Below are positions 1 through 12,009 of a stretch of 64,000 bases of DNA, piece after piece. The notes under the pieces are model-generated. The model did no database searches and was not told the DNA's origin. It worked only from the letters and a program-made list of their open reading frames with translations. This DNA comes from Rallus limicola (lineage: Eukaryota; Chordata; Aves; Gruiformes; Rallidae). Location: positions 434,001 through 498,000 of the forward strand of contig JAKCOZ010000006.1 of assembly GCA_022605955.1 (NCBI GenBank), in the 5' to 3' direction. Position 1 is the first letter of the stretch. Each line of letters starts with the position of its first letter. Both the position numbers and the translations under genes were made by a program.

Positions 1-3000
1 GTTGGTGATGATGAAGACTCACCATAACAAAAGCAATTTCATTTTTCTCCTGAAAAGTTAGTTCAAGTAGATGTATTTTCATCTGGAAAGACTTCTTCTC
101 CACAAGGTCTTCCTGAGCATTAAAATTCATAGATAAATGCTGCTGCATATTACTCTGCCAGTTACTGTAGCAATGTTAATAATGGCTTGCTTTAACACTT
201 AAGACTCCTAGAACCAGGACTGTCTTTTCACAAGAGTACAGAACACACATAAAAGATCACAGCGTTTCTGGGTTATGGAGAAAGCTATGCCAGGGCAAAA
301 GTTAGCAGCAGCAATCCATCAACTGTACTTCTCCAGCTTCTACTTACCACTGCAAACAGGCCTGGATACAGAATATCTAAGCACCCAGCTTATTTTCCTA
401 GGTAAGGAGCTATTTGCAAAGAGGGACAAGATCAGTGAGGAATATAGAGCTATGCAACAGAAATATGGAGTTTCAATGTAAAAACCCAGATGTCTTCACC
501 AGATTATGAGCTCCTGGGAAAGTGGTAAGACATGCCTTCTATGGGCCTACAGAGCTCAAAGAAAACTTCAGGGCTCCATGTGAGAGCTAAACAGAGCCAA
601 AGGTGTCTATTCCCTTCAAGAACACAGAAAGCTAACATTGCAGCTCTTCTTAAAAAAACCCTTTTGGGGTTTTTTGTTTTTCAGTACTCCAGTACTTCTG
701 CAGTACAAAATTATGGCTCTACAACTTACAGTGACAGAGATTTATCAATGACACAGCCTCTCAGTCTTTGTCTACCCAAATGCCCGAAGGCCCACAGAAC
801 CTGTCCTCAACTGCCAAAGCCACCAGCATCAGCACTTCCCGTTACACAGCTGAGCTACATGTAAAAACCCAAGATGTGTGGCATTTATGATTATTACACC
901 CATCTACAGCTAAAGTGCCTTCTGCTACTCTGCCCACAAAGAGAGGAAGAGCAGCTGTTTGGGAGAGTAAGCAGGAAAAACATAGACTAAGGTGAGAGGC
1001 CCGATGCTTAACAACTGTGTGGAACTTCATTAGGATAGAACCATTGCAGGTGTGAAAAGCAACAGGCAAGGGGTAACATGCTAGCAAGACCACAGGGACA
1101 CAAATCTATTAAACTGCTGAAGAGACAAAGTCAACCCATAATAGGTTCCCTCAGGTCAGCCAGTCTCAAGTTTCCTAGGAACGGGACACCTTTAAAGAAG
1201 AGGGAAACATATATTCCTTCTGTGGTTTGAAACAGTTCCTCCAGTGATTGTGCACATTGGAGGTAGCAAGAGTTTCCAGCTGAAAATGAGACAGTTTAGA
1301 GCAACAGGCTCCCTGAGGAAAGTACCTTGCCATTCCTGAATAACATGAAGTTTACCTCAATACCATGACAGGGGGGAAGAAATTGCTGCCAACCTCTGAA
1401 TTCAGTCCAAGAGCAGAACCCCTGAGATAGGGCTTTCCTAGCCCCTAACTACACAACTTTAGGCAGACACTGAGGTCCCGGTGTATTCACTCTAGTTCTC
1501 TGGAGCAGATGTCTACTGTAGATGTTCTGCACTGCTCTCCAAAGACATCCACCTCTTCACACACCCTACAGAGACTCTTAAACTCAGACACAATACCAAG
1601 AACCGAATATCCCCAAACAGGCACATTTGACACCGTTCCTGCTGTTGGAGCAGGATATGACTATTTGAGTGCTGGGGACAGGGAAGAAACACATCTCTCC
1701 ACAAACTGTTCTCTTTAAAATGCCTTTAGGGTATCAAAGTTTGGCATGTGAAGACTGCCAAGTAAATACAAATGAGCAGTACATTATCTAATTGTGGTGT
1801 TGCATGGCAGGGTTCTGGTGGAGGAGGCAGGGGGCTGCAGCGGCGCCTTCCGCAAAAAGCAGCTAGCAGAGTCCAACCACCAGACCAATATACTACAATA
1901 CATAACTGTTCTTTTAAATTAGAGGTGGCTGGGGTTTTTTAAAAGGACACTCCTATGACAAGTCTTTAGAATACAATCAATCATCAACCAGCTGTCCCTA
2001 CCTGTATCTTCAAAACCCACCTCACACAAAATTCCAAATCCCAAATGACAAGGCAAACCAATATGTTTCTTCAAACCATAAGAAATTATTGAAACTAACT
2101 GCTATCTTACCTTCCAAAGTCCTACTAAGAGTCCTGGATTCAAGCCAAAGAGTTGGACCAGCTGATCAGCACCAAGCGCTACGCTCCTTTCAGTCAGGTG
2201 AGCACGACTGTAGTCAGCAATTAAGGAACGTCGACGAGGTCTGTGGAAAAAACATACAAAACAGAGCAACAAGGCTGTGTCTTCCTGGTTAGGTGAAAGT
2301 TCAGAGCTTAACATGAAATTAGGGTGAAGTCTGACAAACAGCACAGGATGAAAACTGTTTTGAAAGTATTCAGCATACACAACTTGACTTCTGAACAAAT
2401 AGAGCATACCAGCAGGTAAGAAGCCACTGTGAGATGGCCCAGAATACTACTCAGATGAGGAAAAACTTCCATGCTTGCCCAATATTTCAAAACAGTTACA
2501 GAACTGCTTTCTTTCTAATACCATGTGGTCACTAGATGGAATCACTGAATAGTTACCCATAGCAAGCAAGCTACAAAAGGGTTCTCTTTCTTCATTTTTT
2601 AGGCAAATACTTTGCTGCTTCTGGAGGAACCTTGTGGGTTCTTCTGGGTGAATGAAAATGCTCTCTGCTCAGAGCTTTACTGCTAGGGTTTTATGTAAGG
2701 AGCTTGGAGGTGATACTGCACATACTAAAACCACACAGACATGTGGAAAACTCCTGGAGAGAAACCAACTAATACATACATATATACCTCAAATAGAAAA
2801 TTGGAATTTAAACTTCTCAGAATGCCAGAAAAACACTGTACAAACTTCAGATACAGAACAACAGCTAGCCCACATTGAGCTGTGGACTATTTGTATTTAT
2901 ATGCCTGTACTTATATTCTACATGCAGCCAAACACCAGCTTCCCTAAAGTCACATACACGCCCACCAGAGAAAAAGAAACCCACGTTAGAAACATCGATT

Positions 3001-4533
3001 ACCTGGTTGTTGCCACATAAACATTATGAACTGTCCCAGTCTAAATGTCTCGCTTTAAAGTCTCCTTAATTGACATGTTTCTTTCATGCTCACTTGTAGC
3101 TGCAATGTCAGATTCAGCTTTGCAAGGCAGAACCTATTAACCTGCATCTTGTAGGCTTTAGCATGCCAGGAGCTGCATTAACCTATGAATTCCTGCCATA
3201 GCTTGCTGGATTATATCTATCTCTTGCTGAAAAGCTCCACCAGTGAAGAGAAGGACACAGGCTTTGGAAGAAAGGCTACAGAGAGGATTTCTAAGAAAGA
3301 ATTATCTTGTTAAGTCAAACCTAGGTCAGATAGCTCTTACAGACACATTATCAAGGGTTCCATTAAAAAAAACACCCTCAAAAATCCCAGGTTAAAACTT
3401 ACCCATTCTTGCTGGGAGCTTTGCTTTGGTCAGGAAGCAATGGCCTAACTCCAAATAGTTTTAGGGTGGACAGGATGTCTAGGCATGGCCAACTTGCACT
3501 GGTCCAAAGCATAGTAACAGATGTGTCCTTAAAGGACAGTTTGGCCTTCTCCAGTACATGCTCCTTTCCATTTTTGTCCTTTAGAACAATTCTCCAACTC
3601 AAGCCAGAGGCTCTGTTATTTAGGAATTGAGAGGGAAGGAGGCTGTTTAAAAAAGTCATTCTGAAAAGGACAAAACTTAAGCAACGTTTTCAACAGAGTT
3701 TTCACATTTCTACTGACTGCTACTTACCTTTCTCAGGCTATTTCATTTATAGACTATCACTGGATCTTCCCATTCTGATACACATTTTACAGCCCTATTT
3801 CCACCTCACGCCCACCCAGCATTTCCAAAGCCATTAACAGTCTCTGCATTGCTCTTCTGTGAATGTCTTCTGTGACAAGGCATTGCTCACCTCATAGCTT
3901 CTCAGTTTTTACAGGGAAGACCTGTATAAACATCTCCAGGTTTAACAAGTCGCATTACTCTAGCTTTGACAGCAGCTCTTTGTTTCAAGGTTTATTCTTT
4001 CTTCCAGGACCCAGGCTTTCTATCAGGTACAGCAGCACGGTCCAAGGAAATGGTTTCTGTTGGTTCAGATTTCATTGTCCAAAGTGTCCTTTCTGGTTGA
4101 AAACAACTGGAATAAATTTTCAGCCAGATTTCACTGAAAATAAAAACAGAAGAAAGAGGAAAACCATGGACATATACAAGCCCAGAACTCTAGCCTCCCA
4201 GGTGCCAGTCAAGAAAATCCAAAGTCATCAACTTGCCACCAGTACCTACCACCTTTCTCCTCACTATCAGTTACACACTGACTCTACCTTTCCCAGAGCA
4301 ACATGGTGTAGGCATAGGAGAAATCAGTTAATTCAAAGCCGAGCAAAACAAAAGATGTGGGAACTACCAGCTTCTAAATACACAAATCAAAACTCATCTG
4401 AAGAGTTAATGGAAAACTTTTGGCTCGGATTTGTCTCAAATACTTGCTTACAACTATTCAACACAACCCAGTCAAGCACCACAGCACAATTATGTGCAAC
4501 ATTATAGGCGTGCATTTTGTTAAACTTTATTAA

Positions 4534-4600
4534 CTCCAGAATCACAGAATAGAATCACAGAAAGCACTAGGCTATAAGGGACCTTTAAAGCTGAGAGGAA
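4534..4600 (-). mobile_element. Short CR1 3' tail fragment
   Basis: AGAATCACAGAATAGAATC followed by a GGGACCTTTAAAG-type block is the reverse complement of an avian CR1 3' end. It is shared with copies B (34178) and C (59846), so it predates the duplication. Confidence 0.6.
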
Positions 4601-5984
4601 GGTTTTTCCTTTTTTTCCTCATCTTTCACACCAAATTAACAACATAAACTCAAGTGTCCTTCCAGTGGAAAGCAAAGAACTACACAGGAAGCTGCAAAAT
4701 GTACAAAACAAAGAAAATTGATTCATCTTTCATATAGCATCTTCTTACATCTCTTTATGTGGAAGCCTAACAGATTTTCAAAACAAGTATACTGGAAGTG
4801 CCCTTTCACCATCCAAACTCTCAAAAGGGAGGGAAGCGTTTACTTTGCAGCAAATATGCAGCAGCCACGTTACTCCTTCCCCCCTCACCCCATTCAACCA
4901 TCCTAAGCCTCTCCAGACAAAGAAAAGAGCATGGAGAGAAACATCAGGAGTTTCATTCCAACCTGTTTTGCACTGAAGTAATACAGTAGCAATTCATATT
5001 CTCAAGGAACACGACAGCTCATGATTTGCAAAGGAGTTGCTGAAGGCTTTGCATGACTCAGAAAACTCCCATGCTTCAGATGAGCTTCAATAAGGAGGGA
5101 AAACCCTGCCTGAAAACATTCAAAGGAAAGCAAATATTTTCACCTCAGTACTCTGTCTGGCACAGAAATCTCCAAAGCATGAACATCATACCTGGAAGCA
5201 GCCAAAAGATGGCTTAATGGTGTGCACGCTTACTCCTAAACTGAAGGCATACTCACCTCTCAATGCACAAACGAGCTTTTGCTTCTGTGGAAGGCATCAA
5301 ATACAGACTTTGCATTGCAGCAGTTACAGTTTCACCACAGTCCCCAGGCCTGGCACCAAAGCTTCTTGAGCTAGTTCTAAAAAGAGAAAGCTGTTAGGAG
5401 TCACATCATCACAAAATGAAGAAATATGCCCACTGTGCAGACCGAGACACCTCATCCCAGCTGAGATTCAGGGAATACATTGCACGAGAACTCACTATTA
5501 TCGGTTCACACATTGGAAGAATTATCACCAAATTAAATACCTGACATCAAAAAAGATGCCAGATTTAAACTCCTAGGGGTCTCTCCTATGATTAATTGCT
5601 CACAGCATTCAGAGAATAGTGCTGCACCACAAAACCAGTTTCAATCCAACAGAGATTACCCTTACAGTTACCCCACTGAGGCCACCATCACCAAGCTCCA
5701 GACAGGCCCCTGCAGCAAGGCCAAATCACTGATGAATCCTCTGTTGTGCAATATTACTCTGGAGACAGTTTCAAGCACTTCAAATTCCCTAAGCTATTAA
5801 AAGAGAGAAAATAAAACAGGACCTTGAAACACTCTCAAAAACTGACAAGGCTCAAAAAGACTATGCAACACAACCATGCTTGAAAGACATCTTTAGTCTC
5901 CTTTCCAATTTTCCCCTGCTAAGCCACTAGAAACTTTGCAGGTAAGAGTTCGGTTAACAGGCAAGATGTGTACCAATGCTTTGA

Positions 5985-6310
5985 TTATCAGAGAACCACA
6001 GGCTGGCTTGGCTTGGCAGGGACCTCAAAGCCCATCTCGATCCAGCACCCCTGCCATGGGCAGGGACCACCTCCACTAGACCACGTTGCCCAAAGCCCCA
6101 GCCAACCGGGCCTTGAACACTGCCAGGGAGGGGGCAGACACAGCTTCTCTGGGCAGCCAGGCCCACACTGTCCTCACAGGGAAGTTCTTCCTCATAGCTA
6201 ATCTAAATCTGTCCTCCTTCAGGTTAAAACCATTATTCTTTCTCCTTGTCAACAGTTGCTCTCCATCTTCTCTGTAGGCCCCCTTTAGGCACTAGAAGGC
6301 TGCAGCAAGC
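5985..6310 (-). mobile_element. CR1 LINE 3' fragment (copy A)
   Basis: Antisense CR1 3' region: GGCAGGGACCTCAAAGCCCA, then a GGCCTTGAACACTGCCAGGG block and CTTCTCTGGGCAGCC. Its paralogue is at 35631-35955; copy C lacks it because its homology ends at 61221, joining block D2. Confidence 0.8.
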
Positions 6311-6625
6311 TTTCCCTTGGAGCCTTCTCCTCTCCAGGCTGAACTGTGCCCTACATTGTCAACTGTGCTATGTAAAAGAATAAAAAATGTTACAAAAATC
6401 CCTGAAGATTCACTGGGAATTATGATCAGCCTAACGCAAAGAGACATGCACATTTCAGCTTGGGCCCCAATCTGTAATAGACTAACAAAATTAACACTGG
6501 CTGGTTTTGAAGTATGGCCTGTGGTAAGATTTGAAATTATTCCTAACAAAACACTTCTAGACCACATGGACAAACCCTGCCTGCTGAAGGGCAAAATCAA
6601 TGGCAGCTGTTACTCCCCCTCTTCA

Positions 6626-7299
6626 GAGGCTTCTAGTGGCAACCGAGATGCTCTGGCTTTGAGACACAAGCACCTCAATTTCCATTCCATCAGCTTTCAG
6701 CTTGTGGGAGTCAGTTTGTATTATTTTCACTTTCGTGCCCTGTAGAACTTGCAACGTGACTGTTGGGTTTTTGCTGGTCAGGGAACAAATCTGTTTCAAG
6801 CAACACATAGAAAGTGTTAAGTAATGACAAAAGCTGTCTCCTTCTCCAAATGGTAAAACATATGTGGCAATAAAAATCAATTGCAGTGTTAACATCTGTT
6901 GTCAGGCAAAAAAAAAAGGGGGGTGGGGGGGTGGGAGGCATGGAACGAAACAGCTGTGAAACCCCAGGGTGTAGAAATGAGTTAGCAGAAAATCCTGCTT
7001 CCTCAGCATTACTTCTAAGATTGGCACTTTACATTTCTGGAAGCTGAACCTGTAAGGATGAAGCTTAATCCCGCCTTCCACAAAGAAATCCTCACGCTTA
7101 TTACAAAAGCATAACTACGCTGGACATCACATCAGCCAGCAGGCCAGGTAGACGGGCTCCTGCTTATGGACACTGCGGCCTCCCAGCTGAAGCACATACC
7201 CCAGGGAAAGCCCCACCACCCAGACAGAAAGCAGCACCTTATGCTGAGCTCTTCGTAAACCCAGAAAGGCCTGTGCATCACAAAAGCACACGACTTCTA
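6626..7299. other. FBXO15 copy A intron 1, non-duplicated part
   Basis: Begins where similarity to copy B ends. A minus-strand open stretch near 6795-6626 follows a plausible acceptor but lacks a donor and a family match, so no exon is called. A G-run near 6919-6938 is present. Confidence 0.5.
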
Positions 7300-7920
7300 C
7301 GAAGACATCCCCTTGCACAGGGCCAGGGGGAGGGCGGGGAGGCCACCACAGCCACGAGGGAGCAGCCCGAGCTGTGGCAAACGCTCAACTGGAAAGCAGG
7401 AGCTGCAATGGGAACTACAAGGGAAACAAGAAGCCACCCCCCGCGGACAAGAGGACAAAGGAGGAGCAAGCAGCCCTGGGGCTACAGAGCTCTGCTCCCC
7501 ACTCCAGCTTCCCTCCGGAGGCCTCTCCTCGGGCCGCGCAGGGACACCCTTACCTGGGCCCGGCGGCCCGGCCGAGCCGAGGCACGGCGGCGACAGCAGT
7601 GCGGAGGCTAAAAGGCCGCGGCGGCCCCCCCTCGGCGGCACGGCGGTAAGCCACCACGTCGGCCGCCGCTGCCGCGCCGCGGCTGTACCGCCACAGGGCC
7701 CTGCCGCGGGCCGTGGCCAGGGGGAGCGTCGCCATGGCACAGCGCCTTCGCGCCGGGCAGGGAGGGAACGGGGCGGTGTCGCCACCTCCCACGTGACGCC
7801 ACCGTGCCAGCCCGGGAGGCGGCCGCCCGGGACGGGACGGGGGCTGAGCCCTTCCTGGGCCGGGGGAGAGACAACCTGCGGGCTTCGCCTTCGCACCTGA
7901 GCGCTTTAGCTGCAGGCAAG
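7300..7920. promoter_or_regulatory. CpG island over FBXO15 exon 1
   Basis: A CpG-dense, GC-rich block stands out from the AT-rich flanks. On the minus strand it contains an ATG at 7735 followed by 60 open codons and a consensus donor at 7553. The product starts MATLPLATARGRALW and is Ala/Arg-rich. The phase-2 end fits FBXO15 exon 2. Only copy A has this island; the homology to copies B and C stops at about 6625. In mammals FBXO15 lies head-to-head with TIMM21, so a bidirectional promoter is possible, but I saw no TIMM21 exon on the plus strand. Confidence 0.65.
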
Positions 7921-8039
7921 GGACACCCCCTGTTATAAACGGCCGTGACGAATGGTAGAGTTCCATCTTTTTCTGGTGATCCTATTGTTTTCCTAGCAGC
8001 ATTCAGTGTGTTGCTTCCAATCTATTCTTTACCAGCCCA

Positions 8040-9690
8040 ATAATCTTATTTAGTATGCAGGGTCAGCACAGTAATAAGCATTGGGGTCATTGCCATAACC
8101 TCTCCCTGGGTTTGACCTAGGGCAGAAATAAATCCATATTTTTATATGCAAGGAGATATGGGGGCCAGTTGGCAGAGAGTAGTATTGAAAGTAGGGGCTC
8201 CCACCGTCATTACTTGCTGAACGAGGGCCTGGTCCTCCCGTCAAATTAAGCTCCACTTGTAAGGCTGATGGGGACTCTCCTTTCCAGTCCTTACACCTAG
8301 GTCCCATCACCTGTACAGGTAACATTAAACCTGAGAAGGACAGAGGGCTCTTACCTGTAATACGGGTTCCCCAGGGCCCTTGTCCAGTGCTTTGTCTTTT
8401 ATCTTCCTTGCCTCCTAGGGATGGTGGGAGGTGTGGGGTAGTCGCTGAGACAATTCCACTTTGGGCTCGCATTTTAAGGGGCCCCGTGAGCTGATTCCAG
8501 AGGTGGTTCACTAACCTCACTCCCCACAGTATTATGTCTCTGCCTCCACCGTCTACTCTTTTGCTGAGAGCAACGGGGTGTGCCATCTTCTCAGCAGCAG
8601 GCATATTCTTCAGGGGAACCTCCTTCATCCCGCGCTCACTTGATTTGTATGCTTTCCTATGCATCCCTACTTCTTTAGGATTAAACCACACATTGCTTGT
8701 ACCCCCCAATGACTCCCTTGGTGTAAAATGGCCATTATTGTCCTCATGATTTGTTTATTTAGCATCTCTCATCCATCTGAGAGAATCCACTTCCTTTCTT
8801 CTGTTTCAATAGCTCCCAATTCCTTCCGTCCTTTTTTCTCTCCTTCAGTGAAAATTGGAGCCTCCTTTGGTTCAGATACACAAGGAGTAAGATTACACAT
8901 TTTAACCAATTCAGGCCTGAAGGCAGCTTCTTTGGCTACCTCATCTGCCAATCTGTTCCCTCTAAGCTTCCAAGGAATTCCCTTGCTGATGCAGATTTAC
9001 ATGGACAAATTGCAATTTCTCTGGGTAGGAGCAAATTCTTCCAAACCTGTTTCACCAGTTCCCCATGTACCAAAATGCCCAAAGTAACATCTCTGTAACA
9101 GTCCCATCTGAGCATATCCAAGTTAACTGATGTGGAACATAAAGAGTTAAGTCATCATCAAGAGTTAATTGCCCACAGATCCAGGGATCTGACAGGAAGA
9201 TTTCTTAGTATATTCTAAATCTTTATAGTTTGGGCTACCATTACCTCTCCTTTGTGCAATTTTGACACAAGCAGGTGGCACTGACTAAATGCCGTAATGA
9301 AGGAATTAACCACAAACCACAAACCAGAGGCTTCAAATGAGCTTTGATTTAATTTATTATTAAATGGCCATTTCCATTCAAAAATCTCCCCAAATTACTG
9401 ACTTATTCTGGTTCCAGAGCCAATCTAATTTTTTAACCCATGTCCACAGGGAGAGCTGTTAGAGGGGTCCCTTGAGTAGGGGTATGTGGTAAAGGCAAAC
9501 AGGTAATCACATGAGAAAACTTAAGCATACGAGCAAAACCTTGTAGCATTTGATAGATCACATTGTCTGGTTCAGTGTGATTTATAATCAGAGAACCATC
9601 GCCATGTTCAAAAGCTCCAGGCTCTATATTCCATATACTAGATTCTGTAACAACTACAGCCATGACGTAGCTCTTATTATTACAACTTGA
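8040..9690 (-). mobile_element. Decayed gammaretrovirus-like pol/env remnant
   Basis: Read on the minus strand. Around 9663-9600 is an RNase H-like start (AVVVTESSIW). Near 8951-8769 comes the RNase H C-terminal region with its ADEVAKEAA motif. An env-like frame at 8709-8050 ends in an IYFCPRSNP ... NAYYCA motif, typical of gammaretroviral surface protein, just before the conserved WGCET-type region, which is missing. Frames are broken by shifts and deletions, most of integrase is gone, and no LTRs were identified. This is an old non-coding fossil; the class assignment is from motifs only. Confidence 0.6.
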
Positions 9691-9927
9691 GTTACAAACA
9701 ATCGCTCCTATTGAAACAAACAGACAAACAGACAGACAAAACTAAGACCAGAAAACCAAAACTCCCAGCCTCTGCTTCAGGTTTCAGTACTTCTTCAACT
9801 TCTTCCAGGTACAGGTCATATTTCAGACTTACACCTATGAGGTCTCCACCCCACTTCTTCTCAGCTGTCCCTTTTCTTTTCCTTACTGGAGCAGTCCTGT
9901 GATTTTTGCAAAAGCAACATTTCCCAG

Positions 9928-10190
9928 CCTTTTCCACAGTGACTGCAGACTGACCATGAGCCAGCAGTGTGCCCGGGGGGCCAGCAAGGCCACTGCCATC
10001 CTGGCTTGTGTCAGCAATAGTGTGGCCAGTAGGTCTGGGGACGGTGATTGCGCCCCTGGACTGGGCACTGGGGAGGCTGCACCTTGAGTGCTGGGTCCAG
10101 TTCTGGGCTCCTCAGCATCAGAAGGACATGGAGGTCCTGGAGCGAGTCCAGAGAAGGGCAACCAGGCTGGGGAAGGGGCTTACCTCAACT
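9928..10190 (+). mobile_element. CR1 ORF2 C-terminal fragment, sense
   Basis: The plus strand encodes, across frames, [31 protein letters not shown] and ATRLGKGL, the conserved CR1 reverse-transcriptase C-terminal region. It is truncated at both ends. Confidence 0.85.
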
Positions 10191-10584
10191 CCTAAGCCCC
10201 TCAAAATGTATTTTCTCCCCTATCCAACTAAAAAGGGGAGTGAGAGATTAACTGCTACCTGAGGTACTGAGAGATCTGGGTCTGCACAGGGCAGGAGCAG
10301 TTGGACTCCAGGAGCTTAAAGGGCTTTTCCAAGCCTGTGAGTCTGGGATTCACCCAACGGGCAGTGGTGGGTGACAGGCCAGAGCTGGGTGTGTGGGTGG
10401 GACTGGGCTGGGCCCTGGTGATTCCTCTTCTTCCTTCCTGCCGCTTCCAATAAACAGCCCCCATGGGGCCTGATCACAGCAGAGCTCGGGGCTCCTGCAC
10501 CTCTTGTGGGGGTTTAGGGGTGTTCTCCCAACCCTGGGGTGCCCCTGGGAAAGGCCAAGGGAAAGGGGATGGTTGGGGAGAAGA

Positions 10585-10944
10585 GGGAAGGGAAGGGAAG
10601 GGAAGGGAAGGGAAGGGAAGGGAAGGGAAGGGAAGGGAAGGGAAGGGAAGGGAAGGGAAGGGAAGGGAAGGGAAGGGAAGGGAAGGGAAGGGAAGGGAAG
10701 GGAAGGGAAGGGAAGGGAAGGGAAGGGAAGGGAAGGGAAGGGAAGGGAAGGGAAGGGAAGGGAAGGGAAGGGAAGGGAAGGGAAGGGAAGGGAAGGGAAG
10801 GGAAGGGAAGGGAAGGGAAGGGAAGGGAAGGGAAGGGAAGGGAAGGGAAGGGAAGGGAAGGGAAGGGAAGGGAAGGGAAGGGAAGGGAAGGGAAGGGAAG
10901 GGAAGGGAAGGGAAGGGAAGGGAAGGGAAGGGAAGGGAAGGGAA
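10585..10944 (+). repeat. GGGAA pentanucleotide microsatellite, about 72 units
   Basis: An uninterrupted run of a 5-bp purine unit over 360 bases. The long reading frames across it in all frames are an artefact of the repeat. Perfect regularity suggests recent expansion. Confidence 0.98.
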
Positions 10945-12009
10945 AGCATGAGAGCCAGAGGTGTGAGTCCCTGGCCAGACGTGCCACATGTGTGTGCAAA
11001 GAGCAGCTGCCCCCCACTCTGGGTGGAAGGCACCCCCACAGCCCCCAGAGGGCTCAGTCACATGAGGTGGGCTGTGCGGCCTTGACACCACAGCGATGGC
11101 TGCACCCAGCCCACCCTCCAGCCCCCTGCCTCTCCCTGTCCTTGCACAGGGTCTGCTGGGGACACCGTCTCCACTCCTGGGGCACCCCAATCCTGTGTCA
11201 GACCCCCCCAACTCTCCCCATGGAGCCCCCTGTGCCCTCCAGCTGTCTTGGGGGTCCCCCAATTCTCTCCTAGCTGCCCTGCCAGCCCCAAGTGCGGTGC
11301 AAGGGGGTGCCAGGCCTCAGCCACCTCCCCATCCCTTCAGGTGGGCACCCCAACCTCCATCCCTGCCTCCCATGGGGGGCCATAGCTGCAGCTCAGCTCC
11401 TGGAACCTTGTGATGAGCAGCTGAAGTGGGGACCAATGGCCATGGGCAGGGGGTCCCCTCCTGAGCCCAACGCCTCAGCTCATCACCACCACCCTGGAGG
11501 CACCTCAGGGATCACATCTGCCGAACCCCAACCGTTGTCATGTCTACAGCAAGGCCTGCAGTGAATCCCATGGGCTTTTCTTCTACCCCCCCAGTACTCC
11601 CCTCATCACCCTGGCACCCCCAAACCCTCCCTGGCCTCATGCATGAGCTGTGCTGGGAGTAATGCAACCCCCCCACCTTGCTCCCCCCCTCCCCACAATA
11701 ATCCTCCATCACCCACTGGGTCACTGCAGGGTGGCAGGAAAAACTGACCACTAGAAACTCCTGGTTTGTTGGTGGGGTTTATGTATTTAATACAAACAGA
11801 GGGAACTAAGAATGGGTTAGAGAGATGGGAGCTGGGTTATAAACAAGAACAGGGATCAAAAGATAATCTAACAATGGGGGGAAAACAAAAGGAGTGAAAT
11901 CCCCAAGAAAAGCCCAGAAACTTATGGGGTGTCAAGGGATAAACTGGCTCTGTCCCTGGCCAGGAGACGATGGAGGTCAGAGAGGCACGAGGGGAGAGGC
12001 GCTTCCCAC
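10945..12009. other. GC-rich spacer and 3' flank of the cassette gene
   Basis: C-rich sequence with no supported gene. It includes the probable 3' untranslated region of the minus-strand cassette gene; no canonical AATAAA was found on the minus strand near 11,750-12,000. Confidence 0.5.

Larger units (their letters stand above)
1..7735 (-). pseudogene. FBXO15: FBXO15 copy A, partial and disrupted
   Basis: FBXO15 is the substrate-receptor subunit of an SCF ubiquitin ligase. Minus-strand exons placed by splice sites and phase are: exon 1 7735-7554, exon 2 5376-5257, exon 4 4133-3891, exon 5 3612-3403, exon 6 2240-2111, and exon 7 from 49 leftwards off the window. Phases fit at each joint; exon 1 ends phase 2 and exon 2 supplies one base. 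Exons 5-7 match the family closely (DTSVTMLW, WPCLDILSTLKL, then HPGLLVGVWK-like NPGLLVGLWK and EIAFVM). The F-box exon 3 is missing: the sequence near 4330 jumps over about 1.3 kb that copy B has. Exon 4 carries an in-frame TAA (3994-3992) and TGA (3904-3902). The usual exon 4 donor survives. Identity is firm; loss of function is inferred from the missing F-box and the stops. Confidence 0.82.

Noticed and set aside
275..481. 68-codon frame identical in copies A and B (also 28309-28515)
   Set aside because: Intronic to FBXO15 on the opposite strand; identity only reflects the segmental duplication, and copy C has lost it.
6626..6795. Minus-strand open segment after a good acceptor, with KVKIIQTDSHKLKADGMEI
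   Set aside because: No donor, terminates in frame, and no phase or family link to FBXO15; could be chance or a fragment of another gene.
10350..11273. Long open frames of 160-260 codons on both strands across the GGGAA tract
   Set aside because: Frames are open only because a 5-bp repeat without stops repeats; the product is a simple pentapeptide repeat and flanks show no coding context.
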